Source: Rhodothermaceae bacterium
GTDB lineage: Bacteria > Bacteroidota > Rhodothermia > Rhodothermales > JAHEMB01
Reading direction: 5' to 3'
Assembly: GCA_024643915.1 (NCBI GenBank)
Contig: JAHEMB010000309.1
Coordinates: 1 to 5,438, forward strand
DNA length: 5,438 bases
Positions 1 through 4,514 of this stretch are shown here, piece after piece; the stretch's first letter is position 1; each line of letters opens with the position of its first letter. The notes under the pieces are model-generated. The model worked only from the letters and a program-made list of their open reading frames with translations. It did not search any database and was not told the DNA's origin. Both the position numbers and the translations under genes were made by a program.

Positions 1-320
1 ACCTCAACGGTAGCGGCGTACCCCCGGCCAACCACCGCATTTCGATTCGCAAAGACGGACAGCGGTGCGGTCAGCCCCGCCATCACGATGTCCATGCGAT
101 CCATGCTGAACGGATCATCCAACACGCCAAACGGATCGTTGGCCGGCAGCCGCGCAAAATTGGCCAGCAGAATGTCGCCCAGGTAGGCCTGCGGCAACCC
201 AAGCGTATTGTTCGTCGTGAAGCCGGGCGGCGCCGTCGGCGGCGGAGGGCCCTGCGCGTACGCCGCCGCCCCCAGCAGCAACATGGGCAGGATCCACAAC
301 GAGCGGCGGAAAAGTCTCAT
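1..320 (-). CDS. Secreted protein, 5' part only (runs off left edge)
   Basis: The first 106 codons of an exported protein are visible, reading from the ATG at 320 towards position 1, with no stop. Residues 1-22 form a clear signal peptide: two arginines (R5, R6), a hydrophobic core from about 8 to 20, and an A-Y-A cleavage site before Q23. A proline-rich stretch (residues 25-32) follows. Around residues 73-94 the sequence MDRMDIVMAG...LSVFANRN resembles the second half of a VCBS/FG-GAP repeat (DxDGDxxxD-V-VAG...SVLLN), but without the full calcium loop, so that match is tentative. It lies 48 bases downstream of the VCBS/T9SS protein gene on the same strand and is probably co-transcribed with it. 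No clear Shine-Dalgarno precedes the ATG. Export is well supported; the function is not known from what is visible. Confidence 0.8.
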   Translation of the reverse strand, partial: MRLFRRSLWILPMLLLGAAAYAQGPPPPTAPPGFTTNNTLGLPQAYLGDILLANFARLPANDPFGVLDDPFSMDRMDIVMAGLTAPLSVFANRNAVVGRGYAATVE

Positions 321-368
321 GGAGCTTCGACCATTGAGGCGAAAAGGACCACGTACGGATCGCCCTGC

Positions 369-2249
369 CTATTGCAGGAGGGTCATCGTGCGGCTGCGGG
401 CGGGGCCGGCATCGGTCTCCAGGCGGAGGACGTAGACGCCAGCACTCAGGCGTTCGCCGGTATCGCTGCGCCCGTCCCACGCGAGGGTACGTTCGCCGGC
501 AGGCGCGGGGCCGTCGGCCAGCACCTTCACCTGCCGCCCCAGCACGTCGTAGACGGCCACGCGGGCCGTGCCCGGGGCTTCGAGGGCGTAGCGGATCTGC
601 GTCTGCCCCGCGAACGGGTTCGGATAGTTCTGCGCGAGAGCGGACTGCCCGAGGCCATCGGGCCGCTCCACGTCTGTCACCGTGCCGCCCGTGCTGCTGA
701 CGGTGAAGCTACCCTCCTCGGCAAACGCCCCGCCTTTGAACGCGGCATCGACGGCCTGCACGCTCCAGTAGTAGGTGCCGGGGGCGAGGTTCAGGCGCCA
801 GCTCGAGTTGTGGAAGACGTTGCCGTGCGCGGCCAGGCGCCGCCGGCCCGTCGCCGGGTCGGACAAGGGCGGCATCACGTCCGAGGCGCCGGGCGCCGTG
901 CCCACGCGCAGGTTGTAGGTGAGGCCGGAGGCGAGCGTCTGCGCGTCGGTGGCGGGTTGCCAAGAGAGCGTCGCCGCGCCGTCTTGCACCTGCGCCTGTA
1001 AGCCGGACGGAGCGCCCGGCGGCGTGTTGATGAGGGTCTGCGTGTTACGATAGAGGTTCGAGATGTTCTGAGAGCTCCCCGCGAGGCCGGCCAGCAGCAC
1101 GTCGAGGTCGCCGTCGTCGTCGTAGTCGCCCCAGGCGGCGTCACTAAAAATGGCGCCGACGAGGTGGAGTACCGCCACAAACGTACCGTTAGCCTGGTTC
1201 TTGTAAACGCGGGTGAAGCGCGGCCCGTCCGGGTAGAGCGCCCCCACCGCTAGGACGTCGAGGTCGCCGTCCACGTCGTAGTCTCCCCAGAAGGTGTCGC
1301 CCGCGAGGTAACCGTCGTCGGTGAAGGCCGGTGTAAAACTGCTGCCGCCGTTGTTGCGGTAGATGAAGAACCGCCCTTCCATCACCTTAGGATCGAGCAC
1401 GCCCCCGAGGAGGGCGAAGTCGAGGTCGCCGTCGGCATCGTAATCACCCCAGGCTACGCTGCCAAAGGCGAGGGCCGGCAGGCTCAGTTGCAGCGGGACG
1501 AAGGCGCCGCCGTCGTTCCGGTAGATTTGCGTGAGAAAGACATCCTCGGCCACGCCCGTTAGCAGCACGTCGAGGTCGCCGTCGCTGTCGTAATCGCCCC
1601 AGGCCACCTCGCCGAAGGCCACGCCTGTCAGGCCGGCATCGACTTCCGCGAAGAGGCCGTCGTCGTTCCGGTAAAGGCGGGTGAGGGGGCCGGCGGCGGT
1701 CATGCCGGTCACGAGGAGGTCGGGGTCGCCGTCGTTGTCGTAATCGCCCCAATCTGCCGAGCCACTATAGATGGGCCGGAGGGCGGCCCCCACCGGGCTA
1801 AAGCCGCCGCTACCGTCGTTGCGGTAGAGCTCGCAGAACCCCGCGAAGGGCTCGGACTCGTTCGTTGCGCCGAGGAGCAGCACGTCGAGGTCGCCGTCGC
1901 CATCGTAATCGCTCCAGGCGGCATCGCTGTGCCAGAGGCCTGCCGGCATACCCACCGGCTCGAAGTTCTGAAAGATGCCACCGCCGAAAGCAGCGCGTGC
2001 ACTCCGCGAGAGGAAAAGGCGGCTGGTCGGCTCGTAAGGCGCGAAGGCACGCTGCGCGCCGGTCAAGAAGGCGTCCAGCTTCCCATCGCCGTCGGCGTCG
2101 GCCCAGGAGGCCGAGCCGTAGCTCAGGTCCGTCAGGTCGCTGTCGGCAAATTCGAAGGTAAAAGGCTGCGCCGCCGCAGAGGCGAGGAGAAAAGCAAAGC
2201 TGAGAACGGCGAGAAAAGACCGGACCGAAAAGCGTAGCACTGCTGCCAT
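369..2249 (-). CDS. Secreted VCBS/FG-GAP repeat protein with T9SS C-terminal sorting domain
   Basis: A complete 626-residue protein. Residues 1-27 are a signal peptide (hydrophobic core 12-23, cleavage after ASAAA before Q28). Seven calcium-binding loops of the form DxDxDGxxD start at residues 51, 114, 169, 219, 269, 323 and 375, 50-63 residues apart. Most are followed by an LLxTG-like strand and then a YRN turn, as in VCBS/FG-GAP repeats; seven units would suit a seven-bladed beta-propeller (inference). A fibronectin-III-like module covers about 410-518 (PGAPSGLQA... to GTYYWSVQAVD). The end, about 537-626, is a T9SS type A sorting/FlgD-Ig-like domain with QNYPNPF at 540-546 and SAGVYVLRL near 602-610. 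Known members of this class cross the outer membrane by type IX secretion and are released or anchored at the surface. The ligand is unknown; adhesion or carbohydrate binding is only a guess. The ATG at 2249 is chosen because the signal peptide follows at once. Confidence 0.93.
   Translation of the reverse strand: MAAVLRFSVRSFLAVLSFAFLLASAAAQPFTFEFADSDLTDLSYGSASWADADGDGKLDAFLTGAQRAFAPYEPTSRLFLSRSARAAFGGGIFQNFEPVGMPAGLWHSDAAWSDYDGDGDLDVLLLGATNESEPFAGFCELYRNDGSGGFSPVGAALRPIYSGSADWGDYDNDGDPDLLVTGMTAAGPLTRLYRNDDGLFAEVDAGLTGVAFGEVAWGDYDSDGDLDVLLTGVAEDVFLTQIYRNDGGAFVPLQLSLPALAFGSVAWGDYDADGDLDFALLGGVLDPKVMEGRFFIYRNNGGSSFTPAFTDDGYLAGDTFWGDYDVDGDLDVLAVGALYPDGPRFTRVYKNQANGTFVAVLHLVGAIFSDAAWGDYDDDGDLDVLLAGLAGSSQNISNLYRNTQTLINTPPGAPSGLQAQVQDGAATLSWQPATDAQTLASGLTYNLRVGTAPGASDVMPPLSDPATGRRRLAAHGNVFHNSSWRLNLAPGTYYWSVQAVDAAFKGGAFAEEGSFTVSSTGGTVTDVERPDGLGQSALAQNYPNPFAGQTQIRYALEAPGTARVAVYDVLGRQVKVLADGPAPAGERTLAWDGRSDTGERLSAGVYVLRLETDAGPARSRTMTLLQ
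1101..2095 (-). repeat. In-gene DNA repeats encoding calcium loops
   Basis: A near-identical DNA segment, gtcgaggtcgccgtc on the plus strand, continuing into a cgta(a/g)tc(g/a)c end, begins at 1101, 1257, 1419, 1569, 1719 and 1884. The 1719 copy differs by one base, and a more diverged copy lies near 2073. Spacing is 150-165 bases for the six close copies and a multiple of three throughout. Each encodes the D-Y-D-x-D-G-D-L-D calcium loop of the VCBS protein on the minus strand. The uniform DNA points to tandem duplication of the repeat within the gene. It is not a CRISPR array. Confidence 0.85.
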
Positions 2250-2311
2250 GGAAGGGTCGGTTAACGGATCGGGAAAAGAAGGCCCCTATTTACGAAAATC
2301 ATTCGTGAAGG

Positions 2312-2325
2312 GAAAGGTACTTTTG
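2312..2325. promoter_or_regulatory. Possible divergent -7 promoter elements
   Basis: The plus strand at 2318-2325 reads TACTTTTG, an exact match to the Bacteroidota -7 consensus TAnnTTTG. It would place a hisH transcript start near 2332, leaving a leader of about 140 bases. On the minus strand, 2319-2312 reads TACCTTTC, seven of eight matches, facing the VCBS gene. The two share two bases, as if divergent promoters overlap. Neither has a convincing TTTG/TTG -33 element at the usual distance, so this stays a weak call. A direct repeat GGTAC at 2316 and 2327 brackets the plus-strand element. Confidence 0.3.
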
Positions 2326-2357
2326 TGGTACGCCGTCCGTGGCGAAATGACTGCCAA

Positions 2358-2384
2358 CCGCGGGTTTTTAGCCGCCACCCGTGG
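2358..2384 (+). promoter_or_regulatory. Hairpin in probable hisH leader
   Basis: CCGCGGGT (2358-2365) can pair with ACCCGTGG (2377-2384): seven Watson-Crick pairs plus one G-U, around an 11-base loop. It lies between the candidate promoter and hisH. No run of T follows on the plus strand, so it is not a typical terminator. No histidine-rich leader peptide is visible upstream of hisH, so classical his attenuation is not supported. Any regulatory role is inference. Confidence 0.3.
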
Positions 2385-2474
2385 GTGCAATCTTCACCTT
2401 CCCCAGCAAACCTACGAAATGCCTCCCTCGTTGGATCGAGAAGAACTGTCAAACCGACAACCGGCCAACCAATC

Positions 2475-3134
2475 ATGGTTACGATTATCGATTACGGAAT
2501 CGGCAACCTGCGCTCCATCGAAAAGGCCTTTGAGGCGGTAGGAGGCGAAGTGCTGCGAACGGACCGGGCCGACGACCTGGTGCGGGCCGAGCGCCTGGTG
2601 CTGCCCGGCGTCGGCGCCTTCGGGGCCTGCGCCGACGAGATCCGCCACCGCGATTTGGAAGGCCCCATCCTCGACGCCGTCGCGCGCGGCACCCCCTTGC
2701 TGGGCGTGTGCGTGGGGATGCAACTTTTGTTTGACGAGAGTGAGGAGATGGGTGTGCACCGGGGGCTGGGCGTACTCCCAGGCCGGGTCGTCCGCTTCTC
2801 TCCCAACGGCGACGGCCCGCGCCTCAAGATCCCCCACATGGGCTGGAACGTAGCCGTGCCACGCCACACCGCCCCCCTCCTCGACGGGCTGGGGGACGAC
2901 GCTTACTTTTACTTTGTCCATTCCTACCACGCCGCCCCCGCCCGCCCCGCCGACATCCTCGCCACCACCTCCTACGGCGTCGATTTCCCCGCCATGGTGC
3001 ACCACGAGAACGTCTATGGCGTGCAGTTCCACCCGGAGAAGAGCCAGCGCAATGGCCTGCGCATCCTGAAGAACTTCGCTGAGCTGTCTCCTTCTAACAA
3101 AACCTCGCTCCAACGTAGTGCCGGCCCGCAATAG
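2475..3134 (+). CDS. hisH: Imidazole glycerol phosphate synthase subunit HisH (glutamine amidotransferase)
   Basis: 219 residues; usual HisH length is about 200-210. HisH hydrolyses glutamine and channels ammonia to HisF, which converts PRFAR to imidazole glycerol phosphate and AICAR in histidine synthesis in the cytoplasm. Class I amidotransferase features are all present: N-terminal IIDYGIGNLRS, the PGVGAFG strand (44-50), the nucleophile Cys79 in GVCVGMQLLF, the LKIPHMGWN motif (117-125), FVHSY (147-151), and the catalytic pair His186/Glu188 in VQFHPEKSQ. The ATG at 2475 is chosen because family homology begins exactly there. The frame is open upstream to a GTG at 2325, but those 50 codons do not look like HisH. 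There is no Shine-Dalgarno. The last 13 or so residues (from S207) lie beyond the family core and are encoded by one arm of an inverted repeat. HisH should need a HisF partner, which is not in this window. Confidence 0.96.
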   Translation: MVTIIDYGIGNLRSIEKAFEAVGGEVLRTDRADDLVRAERLVLPGVGAFGACADEIRHRDLEGPILDAVARGTPLLGVCVGMQLLFDESEEMGVHRGLGVLPGRVVRFSPNGDGPRLKIPHMGWNVAVPRHTAPLLDGLGDDAYFYFVHSYHAAPARPADILATTSYGVDFPAMVHHENVYGVQFHPEKSQRNGLRILKNFAELSPSNKTSLQRSAGPQ

Positions 3135-3160
3135 CTTCGGTGGCGAGTCGTTTTGTTAGA
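3093..3160. repeat. Inverted repeat spanning the hisH stop codon
   Basis: TCTAACAAAAC (3093-3103) is the exact reverse complement of GTTTTGTTAGA (3150-3160). Further in, CTCGC (3104-3108) pairs with GCGAG (3143-3147), leaving a two-base bulge (3148-3149) and a 34-base loop that contains the hisH stop. That makes 16 pairs in all. The left arm starts at codon 207 of hisH, just where the conserved HisH core ends. It could act as an mRNA 3' hairpin or weak terminator, or be an inserted palindromic repeat that extended the protein. There is no T-run after it. Confidence 0.7.
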
Positions 3161-3214
3161 GGCGGCAAACGAATGAACTAAGCGAATAGCGCATGGTTTA
3201 AAAGAATAGAAGAG

Positions 3215-3281
3215 ACGACGAATCGAGGAATCGAAGTAAACCTTTAGATTCTAGTTTCTCTTCGATTCGTCGTTTCCTCGA
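3215..3281. repeat. Compound inverted repeat upstream of hisA
   Basis: Three perfect pairings share the same sequence. ACGACGAATCGA (3215-3226) pairs with TCGATTCGTCGT (3262-3273). GAATCGAAG (3228-3236) pairs with CTTCGATTC (3260-3268). TCGAGGAA (3223-3230) pairs with TTCCTCGA (3274-3281). The first and second compete for the same right arm, so an RNA could hold one or the other. The repeat ends 14 bases before the hisA ATG. The segment is more AT-rich than the genes on either side and reiterates GAATCGA. It may be a regulatory leader for hisA or a copy of a dispersed intergenic repeat; the sequence alone does not decide. Confidence 0.65.
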
Positions 3282-3295
3282 CTCCATCCACCACC

Positions 3296-4108
3296 ATGAC
3301 CCTCGTCATTCCAGCCATCGACCTGCGCGGGGGGCGCTGCGTGCGCCTCTACCAGGGCGCCTACGATAAGGAGACCGTCTACTTCGAGGACCCGGTGAAG
3401 ATGGTGAAGCTGTGGCGTGTGCAGAACGCCAAGGTCATCCACCTCGTCGACCTTGATGCGGCGCGTGGCGGCTCGGAGGACCGCGCCGACAACCGCGAGG
3501 TGATCGGGGAGATCTGCCAGGTGCTCGACATCCCCGTACAACTCGGCGGCGGCATCCGCACGATGGCGGACATTGAGGAGGCCCTCGCCCTGGGCGTCTA
3601 CCGCGTCATCATCGGCACAGCTGCCGTGCAGAACCCGTACCTCGTCTCTGAGGCGGTGGATCGCTACGGGTGCAGCCGCGTCGTCGTCGGCATCGACGCG
3701 CGCGAGGGCGAGGTGCGCGTGGAGGGCTGGACCGAAGGCAGCGGCCTGGATGCCCTCGACCTGGCCGAGGACATGGAGCGGCGCGGCGTCCGTCGTATCA
3801 TCTACACCGACATCGGCCGCGACGGCACCCTCGCAGGCCCCAACGTCGAAGCCTACCGCGCGCTCGGCGAGCGCCTCAAGAAATCCCGCATCACGGCTTC
3901 CGGCGGCATCGGCGGCTACGAGGATCTGCTGCGCATCAAAGAGTTGGAGCCTTACGGCGTCGATTCGGTGATCGTGGGCCGCGCCCTCTACGAGAATAAA
4001 TTCCCCTGTCAGCAGTTCTGGTGCTGGCATTACAAGGACGAGGTCGAGCTAAATCGTTTCTCTACCGCCAAACTTGAAGCACCCTCTGCCCTGCCCTCGG
4101 ATTGCTGA
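3296..4108 (+). CDS. hisA: ProFAR isomerase HisA
   Basis: 270 residues; most HisA proteins are about 240-260. HisA is a cytoplasmic TIM-barrel enzyme that converts ProFAR to PRFAR, the step before HisHF. The N-terminal VIPAIDLRGGRCVRL carries catalytic Asp9. IHLVDLDAARGG (48-59), the phosphate-binding LGGGIR (83-88), VGIDAREG (131-138, second catalytic Asp134), YTDIGRDGTLAGPN (170-183), ASGGIGG (201-207) and VIVGRALYE (225-233) are all intact. The end, FPCQQFWCWHYKDEVELNRF (236-255), fits Bacteroidota HisA as I recall it. A further 15 or so residues form an unconserved tail. The ATG at 3296 gives the canonical N-terminus and has no Shine-Dalgarno. The gene lies 161 bases after hisH, with a compound inverted repeat in between, and 12 bases before the DUF3565 gene, with which it is probably co-transcribed. 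Confidence 0.96.
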   Translation: MTLVIPAIDLRGGRCVRLYQGAYDKETVYFEDPVKMVKLWRVQNAKVIHLVDLDAARGGSEDRADNREVIGEICQVLDIPVQLGGGIRTMADIEEALALGVYRVIIGTAAVQNPYLVSEAVDRYGCSRVVVGIDAREGEVRVEGWTEGSGLDALDLAEDMERRGVRRIIYTDIGRDGTLAGPNVEAYRALGERLKKSRITASGGIGGYEDLLRIKELEPYGVDSVIVGRALYENKFPCQQFWCWHYKDEVELNRFSTAKLEAPSALPSDC

Positions 4109-4120
4109 TTTCCGTGTCTC

Positions 4121-4387
4121 ATGAAACGACGCATTGCACGGTTCTCGCAAGACGAGGAAGGCGATTGGGTGGCGCACCTTGCATGCGGCCATCGGCAGCA
4201 CGTCCGGCACAACCCGCCCTGGATAGAGCGCCCGTGGGTGACAACGGCAGAGGGACGCGCCCGCGTCATCGGCCAGGTGCTTGCCTGCAAGGCGTGCGAT
4301 GAAGAGGCTCCCGCCAACGGCCCCGCTCCGGCGGCGGACGCACCGTCTCAGAAAACCTCTCCCTCAAGCCTGCAGGGGACGAGATAG
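4121..4387 (+). CDS. DUF3565 family small Cys/His-rich protein
   Basis: 88 residues. The first 60 match what I know of the DUF3565 family: F.QDEEGDWVA.L.CGHRQHVRHNPPW (8-34), RPWVTT (37-42), GRAR (45-48), then L.C..C (54-59). Cys22, His24, His27 and His30 together with Cys56 and Cys59 could form a zinc site (inference). The family has no established function that I know of. Residues 61-88 are a low-complexity tail rich in Ala, Pro and Ser that is not part of the family core; its codons overlap a minus-strand frame described separately. The ATG at 4121 is 12 bases after the hisA stop, so translation is probably from the hisA transcript. No Shine-Dalgarno is seen. There is no signal peptide or membrane segment, so it is probably cytoplasmic. 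Confidence 0.85.
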   Translation: MKRRIARFSQDEEGDWVAHLACGHRQHVRHNPPWIERPWVTTAEGRARVIGQVLACKACDEEAPANGPAPAADAPSQKTSPSSLQGTR

Positions 4388-4473
4388 CCTACCTCCACCA
4401 TGCGCAGCCGGGTGATGAACTTCCAGGCAGGGGCGGCGTAGAGCCTCCCAGCAGGCGGACCGCTCCCGAACAA
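4348..4473 (-). other. Possible small or remnant coding frame, 41 codons
   Basis: The minus strand reads open from at least 4515 to a TGA at 4348-4350. From a TTG at 4473 it gives 41 residues, including LYAAPAWKFITRLRMVEVGY. Residue make-up is balanced, and about 78% of third positions are G or C, as in the real genes here. It fills most of the gap between the DUF3565 and M50 genes and overlaps the last 40 bases of the DUF3565 frame. There is no good ATG start (the only one, at 4401, leaves 17 residues). It may be a small gene, a remnant of a lost one, or chance; a plus-strand frame in the same register is also open. I do not recognise the product. Confidence 0.2.
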
Positions 4474-4489
4474 CGTTGCGCCGCTTTTT
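4433..4489 (+). terminator. Weak candidate terminator after the his/DUF3565 genes
   Basis: GCGGCG (4433-4438) can pair with CGCCGC (4479-4484), which is followed directly by TTTTT (4485-4489). The stem is only six pairs and the loop is 40 bases, with room for small inner pairings such as GCCT (4443-4446) with AGGC (4453-4456). It is in the right place to end the his-DUF3565 transcript, but a chance match is quite possible. Confidence 0.2.
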
Positions 4490-4514
4490 CTGTCACACGC
4501 ACCCCCTCTTCTTA

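Noticed and set aside
372..1001. 209-codon plus-strand open frame
   Set aside because: It lies antisense to the well-supported VCBS/T9SS gene, is rich in Arg, Ala and Gly, and has no recognisable domain; a GC-rich shadow.
1101..1920. Regularly spaced DNA repeats resembling a CRISPR array
   Set aside because: Spacing is 150-165 bases, always a multiple of three, and the repeats encode calcium loops within one gene.
2325..2474. Upstream GTG start that would add 50 residues to HisH
   Set aside because: The added residues are unlike any HisH, whereas the family N-terminus starts exactly at the ATG at 2475.
2347..2474. Possible his leader peptide for attenuation
   Set aside because: The short frame from the ATG at about 2347 has only one His codon in its early part and runs past the hisH start out of frame; no terminator hairpin with a T-run follows.
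2412..3131. 239-codon minus-strand open frame
   Set aside because: It is antisense to hisH, whose catalytic residues are all intact; His- and Val-rich shadow composition with no family match.
3135..3295. Separate promoter for hisA
   Set aside because: No TAnnTTTG element with a -33 partner is visible in the gap; only the inverted repeats stand out.
3251..4030. 259-codon minus-strand open frame
   Set aside because: It is antisense to hisA and shows mirrored codon composition (Ala, Asp, His, Val-rich) with no recognisable domain.
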